DNA of 64,000 nucleotides from Bacillus_AB infantis_B (GCF_008180445.1 NZ_VTER01000003.1:310001-374000); one strand, 5' to 3'; numbered from the stretch's first letter, positions 30,993 through 39,751 are shown. Translations and numbers: made by a program. Notes: a model not told the origin generated them from the sequence alone.

Positions 30993-32127
30993 TTATAGTG
31001 CCCCCTTCAGCCGGTGATGAAATTTTCATCCCCGCCAGGCCTCTCATCATCGTTGACCTTGTGATAAGCCCGGCAAGCTTTCCGCCCTCAAGGACGGGAA
31101 TGTAAAGGGACCCTTTGGCAAACAGCTCAGCAACCTCATTATAAGGTGCATCAACAAGTACTGACTGATAGTCCGCGCTCATAATATCGCCAATCGTCTT
31201 TTCTTCCTCGGCGTAATATTTTTCGACGTCATCAATGGTTGCGATGCCGAGGAGCTCATTCTCGCCATTCACTACAAAAAGTGAGTCAACTTTATATGTC
31301 TTCATTGTTTTCAACGCCTGTGCCAGACCTCTGCCGGGACGGGCTGTAATGACCTTCCTGAGCATCAGGTCAGCAGCAGGCTGCCCATTCTCAGCATCAT
31401 TCAGGCGGTCTTCGCCAATGAAGCCTTTGACAAACTCATTTTTTGGATAACGCAGAATTCTTTCCGGCGTATCGAACTGGATGATTTCGCCGTCTTTTAA
31501 AATGGCAATCCGGTCGGCGATTTTAATGGCTTCATCCATATCATGTGTGACAAACACAATGGTTTTTTTGATGGTTTCCTGCAGCTTGACCAGCTCATCC
31601 TGCAGCTGCTCACGGCTGATCGGATCCAGTGCGCTGAAAGGCTCGTCCATAAGGATGATGGGCGGTTCTGCCGCCAGGGCGCGGATAACGCCGACACGCT
31701 GCTGCTGCCCGCCCGAAAGCTCGCCGGGGAACCTGGTCCTGTACTCTTTTGGATCCAGGCCGACAAGCTCCAGTAATTCGTCCACTTTATCGGAGTATTG
31801 CTCCTTTTCCCAGCCTTTCAAACGCGGGACAAGTGTAATATTATCTTCAATGGTCATATGGGGAAGCAGGCCGATCTGCTGGATCACATAGCCGATATCC
31901 CTCCGCAGCTTCACAGGATCCCTTTTGGATATATCCTCTCCATTGATAAAAATCTGGCCGCTGGACGGCTCAATAAGCCGGTTGATCATTTTCATGGTTG
32001 TCGTCTTTCCGCAGCCGCTCGGCCCGATCAGGGCAACCAGTTCCCCTTCTTCTATATGGAAATCGATATCCTTGAGGGCAACAAAGCCATCCGGATATTT
32101 CTTTCCTACATGCTTAAACGTAATCAA
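30985..32127 (-). CDS. ABC ATPase with CBS domains (OpuCA type), copy 1
   Basis: A 380-residue ATPase of the glycine betaine/carnitine/choline group: Walker A GPSGCGKTT, signature LSGGQQQRVGV, Walker B IILMDEPFSALDP, H-loop VTHDMDEA. C-terminal tandem CBS motifs (LRKVITARPGRGLAQAL and IGDIMSADYQSVLVDAP) are the parts that sense ionic strength or nucleotides in OpuA relatives. The length equals that of B. subtilis OpuCA. TTG start with AGAGG 9 nt upstream. It is coupled to the fused permease/binding gene; together they form a complete importer. Confidence 0.9.
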   Translation of the reverse strand: MITFKHVGKKYPDGFVALKDIDFHIEEGELVALIGPSGCGKTTTMKMINRLIEPSSGQIFINGEDISKRDPVKLRRDIGYVIQQIGLLPHMTIEDNITLVPRLKGWEKEQYSDKVDELLELVGLDPKEYRTRFPGELSGGQQQRVGVIRALAAEPPIILMDEPFSALDPISREQLQDELVKLQETIKKTIVFVTHDMDEAIKIADRIAILKDGEIIQFDTPERILRYPKNEFVKGFIGEDRLNDAENGQPAADLMLRKVITARPGRGLAQALKTMKTYKVDSLFVVNGENELLGIATIDDVEKYYAEEEKTIGDIMSADYQSVLVDAPYNEVAELFAKGSLYIPVLEGGKLAGLITRSTMMRGLAGMKISSPAEGGTINE

Positions 32128-32736
32128 TAATCAACGCCTCTTTCATTATGTAGTGCTGCTAGGATTAACATGCCCAAAACAGGCAGCTTGAATGAACGCA
32201 CAGAAAAAAAGCAGACTGTAGCTTCATAAGCAGCCAGGTATAAACTATTGGATTTGCAAAATGGTATTAGACAAGAGTTCTGCCAATGGCAGATGCAGAT
32301 AAATGCGGGAATTTCAAAGACAGGTAGATCCTGAAAGATTGATTTGCCTTATATGGCGCTGAGGATTTTGGCCATAATATCGCGGGTTCAGCAAATCAAT
32401 GTGTTGAGCAGGCTTTCGCCGTTCCCAAATACTCAGCAGCATGTGCGGTGGAGACCGCCGGAGCCGCCTGCCCAAAATAGGGCTGATGCAAAAAAATGAA
32501 ATCCCATGGCAATGATTCTTTGTAGCCTTCCCTCCTTTATACTAGTCCAACTTTTTACCCATCTCTATTTAATTGTAAACATAAATGACACAGTTTTTCA
32601 AATTTATTTGCAATACCAACTGTTTTAACTTGATGCGGAATTCAATTTTCAGTGGTTTCTTAGTGAATGAAGCTGCGATTTAACAACACAGCACATTAGC
32701 TGCCAGCTTCTATATTGTTTTTTAATCAAACGGACA

Positions 32737-32841
32737 AGGATTCTACCAAATCCGACTTTAATTTCATCAATTGAGCATATATTCTACCGAATTGGGCAAG
32801 GATTCTACCGAATCGGCCAAATATTCTACCGATTGAATATC
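32737..32841. repeat. Array of five ~21-bp direct repeats
   Basis: TTCTACC recurs at 32741, 32782, 32803 and 32824, spacing 41, 21 and 21 bp. A degenerate unit (TTTCATC at 32762) fills the double gap. The best unit reads GGATTCTACCGAATCGG, a GATTC-N4-GAATC dyad. The array contains no ORF and lies between the end of the diguanylate cyclase gene and the start region of the Opu operon. Confidence 0.8.
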
Positions 32842-32975
32842 TGCCTGCTAAACAGCCTAATTCTCACCAGCCATTACCTCATCTGCACGCCACGCCATTT
32901 ATTTGCCAATTAAACACCATCAGCCAGCTCTTCCATGTTGGATTCCAGCACGTTTACCGCAATTTCAGTCCAACC

Positions 32976-32999
32976 AAAAAAGGCCGCCATTCAGGCAGC
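32976..32999 (-). terminator. Terminator after the diguanylate cyclase gene
   Basis: Minus-strand GGCTGCC/GGCGGCC stem with a 5-nt loop followed by TTTTTT, just beyond the stop at 33003. Confidence 0.78.
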
Positions 33000-33002
33000 C
33001 AG

Positions 33003-34562
33003 CTAGGATACGGAAACAGGTGATTCACAGCATGTAACTCTGTTTCTGCCTCCATTTTTTGATTGATATAAAGCAGTGTCTGCATTGTGAAGCAGCCGTT
33101 CGAGCGTCATTCGCGGGGCTGCTTCTGCCGCCCCAAAGCTCGCTGTCAGTGCTATCGTTCCCTTTTCAGAAGGCAGATGACCCTCTTCGATTCCGGCCCT
33201 GATTTCTTCCGCCTTTTCTGCTGCTGCCTCTAAATCGGCACCTGGGAGGCAAATGACAAATTCCTCGCCTCCATAGCGGGCAAAAATCGAATCCCCGCCC
33301 AGCAGGCTTCCGCTGACACGCGCTATATGCCGAAGCGCTTCATCGCCCTGCAGGTGACCATACTGATCATTGATATTCTTAAAATAATCGACATCAAATA
33401 AAATGACTGACATGGTTCCCCCGGCAGCTTCCGCTTCCTGAAGAAGCCTGCCGCTCTGCTCAATGAAGTATGTCCGGTTATAAATGCCTGTCAGCCCATC
33501 TTTAAAAGCAAGCTCCTCCAGTTTCTGCCTCAGCTGTACTTCCCGTGTGATATTGCTGAGGATCACCGTAGTACCGGCCAATTCCCCGCTGCTTTTTTTT
33601 ATCGGGAAAGAATGAATCTGGATATATGTTTCTGCCTCGCTCTCAAATTTATGGATGCCGGAATAGCTGCCGCCATCAGCCCCGGTTCCTGAATATGCTG
33701 CAGCCGGCTGGAGAACCTCCTTCATATTTTCACCGATTAGGGTGGAATCCAGCCCTGGCAGCATTTCCTTTGCGGCCGGGTTATAGTCCACAAGTCCATC
33801 ATCCTGGGCAAAAACGAGAACACCATCCCTCATGCTTTCAAAGACCCGTTCCTTTGCGATGGGCGCGGCTGTCAGCCTGTCCATAAAAAAGGCACGCAAA
33901 TATAAAAAGGATGTCAGGCACATCACCATCGGAACAGGATCCATACCGTAAGGGGAATATCCCATTAAATAAAGGAAAGAGGCTGCCATGGGGATTGTCA
34001 GTCCCGCGAACATGGTCATCAGCTGCCTTCTGTAGGCGAATCCTGCCCTCTTCCAAAACCATACAACCATGCAAGCCCCTGCAAAAAGGCTGCCGAAGGT
34101 AAAGCTGCCATGAATCACATACCAAAAGCCAACATCCATATCTACAAGCAGGTATGACCCCTCCCGGTGAATATGATATCCGGTGTAAAAAAGAGCATGC
34201 CAATCATTTGTCAGCACCATTACCATGCTGATGAAAGGAATGGTGTAAAACAGAATAAGATTGAGGGTGGTCAAATATCTGTCCAAACCTGTGAATCTCA
34301 TGACCATGACTAATGTGATAGGGGAAATGAAGGGGAGGCCCGCATATTGAAAGGCGATCCAGAACTTGATTTCTGCCAGCGAATCAGCTGTCAGTTCAAA
34401 AGCATGCCCGAATATGTAGATGGCCGAGGTAACCGCTATCCAGACAAAGGTTTTGCCGGCAGAAAAGGTTTTTCTTTTAGCAAAGGCATACATGCCCAAA
34501 ATGCTTGTGAGGACTCCGGATACAGAGATCAGAACGATATAGCTGAAAATATCTGAGTTCAT
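33003..34562 (-). CDS. Membrane-bound diguanylate cyclase (7TM-PAS-GGDEF)
   Basis: A 519-residue signalling protein. Seven N-terminal hydrophobic segments form a histidine-kinase-type 7TM sensor (about residues 1-230), followed by a PAS-like domain (FESMRDGVLVFAQDDGLVDYNPAAKEML) and a C-terminal GGDEF domain. The active loop is YGGEEF, and DGLTGIYNRTYF opens the domain, so c-di-GMP synthesis is expected. The usual RxxD inhibitory site five residues before GGEEF is absent (the position reads LGGD). The ATG at 34562 fits the first helix; the 21 codons before it are not membrane-like. It is transcribed alone, between two Opu-type operons. Confidence 0.88.
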   Translation of the reverse strand: MNSDIFSYIVLISVSGVLTSILGMYAFAKRKTFSAGKTFVWIAVTSAIYIFGHAFELTADSLAEIKFWIAFQYAGLPFISPITLVMVMRFTGLDRYLTTLNLILFYTIPFISMVMVLTNDWHALFYTGYHIHREGSYLLVDMDVGFWYVIHGSFTFGSLFAGACMVVWFWKRAGFAYRRQLMTMFAGLTIPMAASFLYLMGYSPYGMDPVPMVMCLTSFLYLRAFFMDRLTAAPIAKERVFESMRDGVLVFAQDDGLVDYNPAAKEMLPGLDSTLIGENMKEVLQPAAAYSGTGADGGSYSGIHKFESEAETYIQIHSFPIKKSSGELAGTTVILSNITREVQLRQKLEELAFKDGLTGIYNRTYFIEQSGRLLQEAEAAGGTMSVILFDVDYFKNINDQYGHLQGDEALRHIARVSGSLLGGDSIFARYGGEEFVICLPGADLEAAAEKAEEIRAGIEEGHLPSEKGTIALTASFGAAEAAPRMTLERLLHNADTALYQSKNGGRNRVTCCESPVSVS

Positions 34563-34657
34563 TATATTCACCAGGTTAATTTTTTGCTTTAATGGTACCA
34601 CACCCCTGCAGGAAAAAGAATACAAACCGGAAAATGGCCATTTCTATTTTTATCCAT

Positions 34658-34690
34658 AAAGAAGCCTGCCTGGACTTTTGTCCGGCAGGC
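34658..34690 (-). terminator. Terminator after the DUF1540 gene
   Basis: Stem GCCTGCC-GGAC/GTCC-GGCAGGC with an AAAA-type loop, followed on the minus strand by TTCTTTATGG. Strong stem, short T tract. Confidence 0.7.
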
Positions 34691-34731
34691 CGTTATGTAG
34701 CGGCAGCCATCATCCAAGGCTGCCATAGTGC

Positions 34732-34884
34732 TTATTGAGGCTCAAAAGTTTTACAGTCGGTTTCTTCATTGGTGCTCGCTTTCTTTCCAGTGACCGCCCC
34801 GACAAAAATTTCGTCCGCCCCGCATTTCCTGCCGTTGCGGTTAAACTTGCAATTGACTACTTCACATAATACATCCTGTGCCAC
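34732..34884 (-). CDS. Small DUF1540 protein
   Basis: A 50-residue protein with a GTG start and a strong AGGAGG 8 nt upstream. It carries four cysteines in the DUF1540 pattern: V-x-C-x-V-x-x-C-x-x-N (LCEVVNCKFNRNG), then KCGADEIFVG and TDCKTFEPQ. The paired C-x4-C and later cysteines suggest a small metal-binding knuckle. Members are frequent in Bacillota and many are linked to sporulation or spore coats, but no activity is known. It has its own terminator. It is too short for normal ORF cut-offs and easily missed. Confidence 0.85.
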   Translation of the reverse strand: MAQDVLCEVVNCKFNRNGRKCGADEIFVGAVTGKKASTNEETDCKTFEPQ

Positions 34885-35027
34885 TCTAACCACCTCCTGT
34901 GAGATTTGTAAAGTGAGACTAGTGTTTCTGATTAAGTAGCACTTAATAGTCTATTCCCGTATACAGGCATTTTAAACGCTTTTAAACGGAACCCGCGGGG
35001 CTGACGGTCACCTGATTCAGTATACCG

Positions 35028-36545
35028 CTACTCTATAAGCCCTTCATTTTTCAGGAATTCCCTGGCTGTATCTTCAGCACTCATTCCATCAACATTGACT
35101 TTATAGTTCATTTCCCGCATCTGGTCGTCTGTGATTTTTCCTGCCAGTTTGTTCAAAGCATCCGCGATTTCCGGATGATCTTCAAGCGTCTCTTTCTTTA
35201 AAAGAGGAGCCCCCTGGTAAGGCGGGAACAGATTTTTATCATCTTCAAGCACCGTCAGGTTATAGGCTTCCAGCTCACTGTCCGTCGAATAGGCATCCAC
35301 CATATTGATATCGCCTGTTTCAACGGCACTATAGCGGAGCTTAGGTTCCATCGTTTTCACATCGGGAAACTCTATCCCGTAAAGCTTTTGAATACCCCGG
35401 TAGCCATCTTCCCTGTCGGAAAACTCCAGCGTAAAGCCCGGGCTGATATTCTGCTGAACCGCTTTTACATCTGAAATCGTTTCAAGTCCATATTGTGCTG
35501 CCAGCTCTTCCGGTACAGCCAGTGCATATGTATTGTTATAATCCATCGGCTCCAGCATCTCCAGTTCAAACTCTTCTGACATGCCGTCCCTTGCCTGCTC
35601 ATACACTTCCTGCCTGTCCGTGCTCACTGCCGTTTCTTTTAAAAATTCCGAAATGGCTGTTCCTGTGAACTCAGGGTATATATCAATATCACCTGAACGG
35701 AGCGCATTGAACACAAAAGAAGTCTTGCCAAGCCCTGGCTGCAATTCAACGCTCATATCCGTTTCCTCTTCAATGAGGAGTTTGTACATATTGATCAGGA
35801 TCTCCGGTTCAGAGCCAAGCTTTCCGGCAATCACGAGATCTTTTTCTCCTTTGCCTGAAACAAACGGCAGAACCATGATGACAATGGCTGCAAGGGCGAT
35901 CGCCCCCAGCGGGATCAGGGATTTTTTGAATGAAATCTTTTCGAACCTTTTCAGCAGCAGGTCAAATAATATGGCCAGCAGCGCTGCCGGGATCGCTCCC
36001 AGTACAATGAGGGATGTATTGTTCCGGTCAATCCCGAGAAGGATGATATCCCCAAGGCCTCCTGCACCTATCAAAGCTGCGAGAGTTGCTGTCCCGACGA
36101 TCAGGACCATTGCCGTCCTGATCCCTGCCATGATCACTGGCATGGATAGAGGCAATTCTACTTTAACAAGCCGTTTCCAGCTGTTCATCCCCATGGCCCT
36201 TGCCGCTTCAATAAGCGAAGGCTCCACTTCTTTTATGCCTGTGTACGTATTCCTCAGGATCGGCAGAAGTGCATAGACGATCAGCGCGATGCTTGCAGGC
36301 ACTTTCCCGATCCCGAACAGCGGGATAAGGAGCCCAAGCAAGGCGAGGGAAGGAATGGTCTGCAGCACCGCTGTGACGCCGATGACTGCCTCAGCTGCTC
36401 TTTTATGCCGCGTCAGATAAATTCCGAGCGGGATTGAAATCAGGACAGCGAAGAAAAGCGCAATAAATGAGATTTGTATATGTTCAATGAGTGCGCTGAA
36501 AAGCTCTGATTGCCTCTCTTTAAAAACACCGGCCAAATCATTCAT
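35028..36545 (-). CDS. Fused ABC permease/substrate-binding protein (OpuC/EgtU type), copy 2
   Basis: A 505-residue paralog of the copy-1 fusion: permease in residues 1-210 (loop GIKEVEPSLIEAARAMGMNSWKRLVKVELPL), then an OpuAC-like binding domain from about 235. Its ligand motif reads GDIDIYPEFTGTA instead of the YVDYTGT of copy 1, and the length is close to the ~506 residues recalled for pneumococcal EgtU. This copy may therefore take up ergothioneine or another non-betaine ligand. The start overlaps the ATPase gene by 8 bp, the same junction as in copy 1, which shows the operons arose by duplication or share a common ancestor. Confidence 0.87.
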   Translation of the reverse strand: MNDLAGVFKERQSELFSALIEHIQISFIALFFAVLISIPLGIYLTRHKRAAEAVIGVTAVLQTIPSLALLGLLIPLFGIGKVPASIALIVYALLPILRNTYTGIKEVEPSLIEAARAMGMNSWKRLVKVELPLSMPVIMAGIRTAMVLIVGTATLAALIGAGGLGDIILLGIDRNNTSLIVLGAIPAALLAILFDLLLKRFEKISFKKSLIPLGAIALAAIVIMVLPFVSGKGEKDLVIAGKLGSEPEILINMYKLLIEEETDMSVELQPGLGKTSFVFNALRSGDIDIYPEFTGTAISEFLKETAVSTDRQEVYEQARDGMSEEFELEMLEPMDYNNTYALAVPEELAAQYGLETISDVKAVQQNISPGFTLEFSDREDGYRGIQKLYGIEFPDVKTMEPKLRYSAVETGDINMVDAYSTDSELEAYNLTVLEDDKNLFPPYQGAPLLKKETLEDHPEIADALNKLAGKITDDQMREMNYKVNVDGMSAEDTAREFLKNEGLIE

Positions 36546-37494
36546 TTAGAGCCCCCCTTTCCCCTAAGCTTCCTGCCACATGCCTGATGGCTTCCCTGCG
36601 GCTGATTGAACCGACGATGGTCCCATCTTTTTCAACAGGTATCTCTTCCCTGTCAGTCAGCAGTTCCAGCACTTCCTTTAAACTGGCCGAAGCTGCGACC
36701 GCTTCAGCAGAAACACTTTCGGCATATCCGGCTTTCATCATTTTTTCAGCTGTAATCTCGCGGCTAGATCCAGCCTGCGCACCGACAAATTCACGCACAA
36801 AGTCATCTGCCGGATTTGCAATGATCTCCTCAGGCGAAGCCAGCTGCACAATCTTCCCTTCCTTCATGACGCAAATTCTGTCTCCCAGTTTAAGAGCTTC
36901 CTGCATATCATGCGTCACAAACACGATCGTCTTCTTAATATTGCGCTGCAGATCGAGAAGATCATCCTGCAGCTTTTCCCTGCTTAAAGGGTCAAGTGCA
37001 CTGAAGGGCTCGTCCATCAGAATGATTTCAGGGTCGGCTGCAAGGGCACGGATAACACCGATCCTCTGCTGCTGCCCGCCGGAAAGCTCGCTCGGCTTCC
37101 TCGTCAAATATACCTCCGGCTCGAGCCCGACCATAGTCAGCAGCTCTGCCGCCCGCTTGCGGATCTTCTCCCGCTCCCATTTCTTCAATTCCGGGACGAT
37201 GGCGATATTTTCCTCAATCGTCATATGCGGAAAGAGCGCGATTGACTGCAGCACATAGCCGATGCTCCATCGTAATTCATGGATATCATACTCACTGATC
37301 CTTTTCCCCTCTATCCTGATCGTTCCCTTCGTGAGATCGATCAGCCGGTTGATCATCTTGAGCGTCGTTGTCTTCCCGCATCCGCTCGGCCCGATCAGCA
37401 CGAAGAATTCCCCTTTCTTTATGGTAAAATCCAGGGACTCTACCGCCTTCGTTCCGCCCGGGTACTCTTTTGTCACACCCTCAAACTCTATCAT
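36538..37494 (-). CDS. ABC ATPase with C-terminal CBS remnant (OpuCA/EgtV type), copy 2
   Basis: A 318-residue ATPase: Walker A GPSGCGKTT, signature ELSGGQQQRIGV, Walker B IILMDEPFSALDP. The C-terminal part is about 60 residues shorter than in copy 1 and keeps only one recognisable CBS unit (SLKEVLELLTDREEIPVEKDGTIVGSISRREAIRHV). Loss of a CBS unit suggests it is not gated by ionic strength as OpuA is. The ATG at 37494 has AAGGAG 7 nt upstream; the ATG six codons earlier contains that site. It pairs with the fused permease gene downstream. Confidence 0.88.
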   Translation of the reverse strand: MIEFEGVTKEYPGGTKAVESLDFTIKKGEFFVLIGPSGCGKTTTLKMINRLIDLTKGTIRIEGKRISEYDIHELRWSIGYVLQSIALFPHMTIEENIAIVPELKKWEREKIRKRAAELLTMVGLEPEVYLTRKPSELSGGQQQRIGVIRALAADPEIILMDEPFSALDPLSREKLQDDLLDLQRNIKKTIVFVTHDMQEALKLGDRICVMKEGKIVQLASPEEIIANPADDFVREFVGAQAGSSREITAEKMMKAGYAESVSAEAVAASASLKEVLELLTDREEIPVEKDGTIVGSISRREAIRHVAGSLGERGALNE

Positions 37495-37699
37495 GGCTTC
37501 TCTCCTTTTCATCGGTCCTGCTTACTCTTTATGTATAAACACCCTTTATATTATTGCCTTTTTTGAGCTGTCTGCGGCTCCTGTGTCCAGGAAAATTTAA
37601 CCACCTCAATCCATTAACTCTATTACCTACCCTGCTGCCCATTTTTCCAAACATAGCATTTTTCACTGCCAGCTTCAATTCTCAGTTCTCTTACAAAAA

Positions 37700-37732
37700 G
37701 TAAAAAAGCCAGGAGCAGTCTCCCGGCCTTTA
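37700..37732 (-). terminator. Terminator after the thioredoxin-like gene
   Basis: Minus-strand stem AGGCCGGGAG/CTCCTGGCTT (two G-U pairs) and a TTTTTT tail. Confidence 0.72.
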
Positions 37733-37737
37733 TTTGT

Positions 37738-38064
37738 TTATTTTCTATAATACTCGCCAAGGTATTCTGATACCTGCTCCGGTGTCTTTGCATTGGCGCT
37801 GTGAAGATGCCCAAGCTTTTCATTGTTCTTGAACACCAGCAGGCTCGGAATGCCCATCACATTATATTCAGCAGCCAAATCAGGCAGTTCGTCTTTGTTC
37901 AGCTCGTATAAAGGAAACTCCTGAAATTCCTCCAGCACGCTCGGCATGAACATATCCATCCGTTTGCAGTCCGGGCACCAGCCAGCAAAGAACTTCACTG
38001 TCACTGTTTCACCGCTGCAGATTATTTCTCTGAATTCTTTTTCTGTTTTGATCATATTTGCCAT
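37738..38064 (-). CDS. Thioredoxin-like protein
   Basis: A 108-residue thioredoxin-fold protein. The redox motif is W-C-P-D-C (FFAGWCPDCKRMDMF) and the cis-proline region is MGIPSLLVF. It is a cytoplasmic dithiol reductant, since no signal sequence follows the chosen start. The start at 38064 (ATG, AGGAGG 9 nt upstream) is favoured over several upstream ATGs that overlap the ribosome site. The CPDC variant differs from CGPC of TrxA, so it is a specialised thioredoxin of unknown partner. Confidence 0.85.
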   Translation of the reverse strand: MANMIKTEKEFREIICSGETVTVKFFAGWCPDCKRMDMFMPSVLEEFQEFPLYELNKDELPDLAAEYNVMGIPSLLVFKNNEKLGHLHSANAKTPEQVSEYLGEYYRK

Positions 38065-38192
38065 TCTCATCATCCTCCTGCCCTCATTATATACAAAACG
38101 GTTCTGCTTATCCTCAAACTTGCTTTCCTTCAAAAACTGCGTATTTCCGTGTTACACTTAAGCATAAAAGAACACAAGTGAAGGAGCATGTG

Positions 38193-38735
38193 ATGATGAA
38201 AACTTTATGCTTGCTGGGAAGCACCCGCAAAAATGGCAATTCAGAATATCTGGCAGGAAAAATCCTTGAAGGAACAGACCATACTGTTGTTCACCTGGCT
38301 GATAAGCATATTGAAGCCATCCACGACCAGCGCCATGCTGAAGGCGGGTTTGATCCGATCCACGATGACTATGACCAATTGATCGAGCTGATCTTCAGCC
38401 ATGATGTCATCCTGTTTGCCACTCCTCTGTACTGGTACGGTATGAGCGGCCCGATGAAGAATTTTTTTGACAGATGGTCGCAGTATCTTCGCGACGAGCG
38501 CTTCAATTTAAAAGAAGAGCTCGCCAGGAAAAAAGCCTATGTAGCCGTAACAGGCGGCACAAGCGCAAAAATTAAGGGACTGCCGCTCATCCAGCAATTT
38601 GAATACATATTTGAATTTGTCGGCATGGAATTCGCCGACTATATCATCGGCACAGGCGTCAAGCCAGGCGAGGTGAAGGAAGACCGGATTGCGCTGGCTA
38701 AGGCAGAGGCTTGGAATAAGGGATTGCGATCATAA
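38193..38735 (+). CDS. NAD(P)H-dependent FMN reductase/flavodoxin-like quinone reductase
   Basis: A 180-residue flavodoxin-fold oxidoreductase. The phosphate loop is LGSTRKNGNSEYL, and the isoalloxazine-contact segment is FATPLYWYGMSGPMKNFFDRW, which is characteristic of NADPH-dependent FMN reductases such as YwqN. It probably reduces quinones, flavins or azo/nitro compounds. Tandem ATGs at 38193 and 38196 follow AAGGAG; the longer open frame before them has no ribosome site. It is divergent from the thioredoxin-like gene and closed by a terminator. Confidence 0.85.
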   Translation: MMKTLCLLGSTRKNGNSEYLAGKILEGTDHTVVHLADKHIEAIHDQRHAEGGFDPIHDDYDQLIELIFSHDVILFATPLYWYGMSGPMKNFFDRWSQYLRDERFNLKEELARKKAYVAVTGGTSAKIKGLPLIQQFEYIFEFVGMEFADYIIGTGVKPGEVKEDRIALAKAEAWNKGLRS

Positions 38736-38738
38736 TAG

Positions 38739-38766
38739 AAAGGACCTGCCGGGCAGGTCCTTTTCT
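38739..38766. terminator. Terminator between the FMN reductase and RNPP genes
   Basis: A perfect stem AAAGGACCTGCC/GGGCAGGTCCTTTT with minimal loop, placed between convergent genes and usable in both directions. Confidence 0.88.
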
Positions 38767-38767
38767 G

Positions 38768-39667
38768 CTAAGATTTTTTCATTGACTTTTTAATATTCTC
38801 GATCTTGCCTTCAATGAACGAAACAAATCTATCATCCTTCTGCGCTTTAAAAATGCTAATCGTTATATCATAGTGCTCAATCGCCTGATTGTATTTTTTC
38901 AAACCTTCATAGCTTATGCTCAGATAATAATAGAGCTCCCCTAAATAGTCCAGCAGATTTGCCTTCACGCACCAGTCGATGCCTTTATAGCAGCAATCTA
39001 TTGCCTCTTTATATTGTTGAAGGGCCCATAAACTTCTTGCTTGATTATACAGTACTTTAGTTTTCAGATCCTTATTCTGCAGCTGCGGCAGCTCTTTAAT
39101 AACCTGAGACGCTTTTTTCAGCAAATCATAGCAAGGCTGGAATTCTTTAATATCATAATGGAAAATGCCCATGCTGATATAAATCTCAAGCTCGGATTCC
39201 GTCCAGATCGAAGCGTTTTTATGGGTAAGATCAATCGCTTCCTGCAGTATTGAAATACTTCTCTCAAAATCTTTTTCCAAGTAAAAGGTGTAGATTCCTT
39301 TATTCCATAACAAGATTTGGTGATATTCAGGATTCTCCAGAATCCTAGGATTCTTTTCCTCAACTTTAACAATATCCCGGACCTGGTCATACTCCAGCTT
39401 TTTCCGGGCATTATACAGCTGTGTCATTACTTCTTCAACATACTCATTACTGGCAATGCCGTTCATGCCGAAAAAATAGGAGATATCCACTCCAAGCCTT
39501 CGGGCGATAAGATAAAGAGTGGAAGAAAGCGGGATAATATCCCCCCGCTCAATCTTGCTGATCTGCGCCTGTGTGCAGATGCCTTCTGACAGTTCACTCT
39601 GCTTGAGACCTCTGGAAACTCTTAAATCTTTTATTTTTTTCCCAAGATTGCTGCCAAAAATATTCAA
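38768..39667 (-). CDS. HTH-TPR regulator of the RNPP type (PlcR/NprR-like)
   Basis: A 299-residue regulator. It has an N-terminal XRE helix-turn-helix (LGKKIKDLRVSRGLKQSELSEGICTQAQISKIERGDIIP) and about 230 residues of TPR-like helical repeats (for example YNQARSLWALQQYKEAIDCCYKGIDW and YYYLSISYEGLKKYNQAIEHYDITI). This is the layout of peptide-responsive RNPP regulators. TTG start with AGGA 9 nt upstream. No small secreted-peptide ORF was found beside it on either strand, so the ligand, if a peptide, is encoded elsewhere. Confidence 0.85.
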   Translation of the reverse strand: MNIFGSNLGKKIKDLRVSRGLKQSELSEGICTQAQISKIERGDIIPLSSTLYLIARRLGVDISYFFGMNGIASNEYVEEVMTQLYNARKKLEYDQVRDIVKVEEKNPRILENPEYHQILLWNKGIYTFYLEKDFERSISILQEAIDLTHKNASIWTESELEIYISMGIFHYDIKEFQPCYDLLKKASQVIKELPQLQNKDLKTKVLYNQARSLWALQQYKEAIDCCYKGIDWCVKANLLDYLGELYYYLSISYEGLKKYNQAIEHYDITISIFKAQKDDRFVSFIEGKIENIKKSMKKS

Positions 39668-39751
39668 ACTATCACGTCCTGGATTATCTTTTATTGTAGA
39701 ATAGCAATAAATCCAGCAAAATAGAAATGATTTATCCGCGGGCAGCTCAAA

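Larger units (their letters stand above)
32128..33002. other. 875-bp gene-free region
   Basis: No convincing gene is present. It contains the likely leader of the copy-1 ATPase gene, an AAGGAGGG/TATAAA-like cluster near 32530-32545 (minus strand) followed by a 24-codon ORF (32433-32507) of doubtful value, the 21-bp repeat array at 32737-32841, and the terminator of the diguanylate cyclase gene at the right end. Confidence 0.7.
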
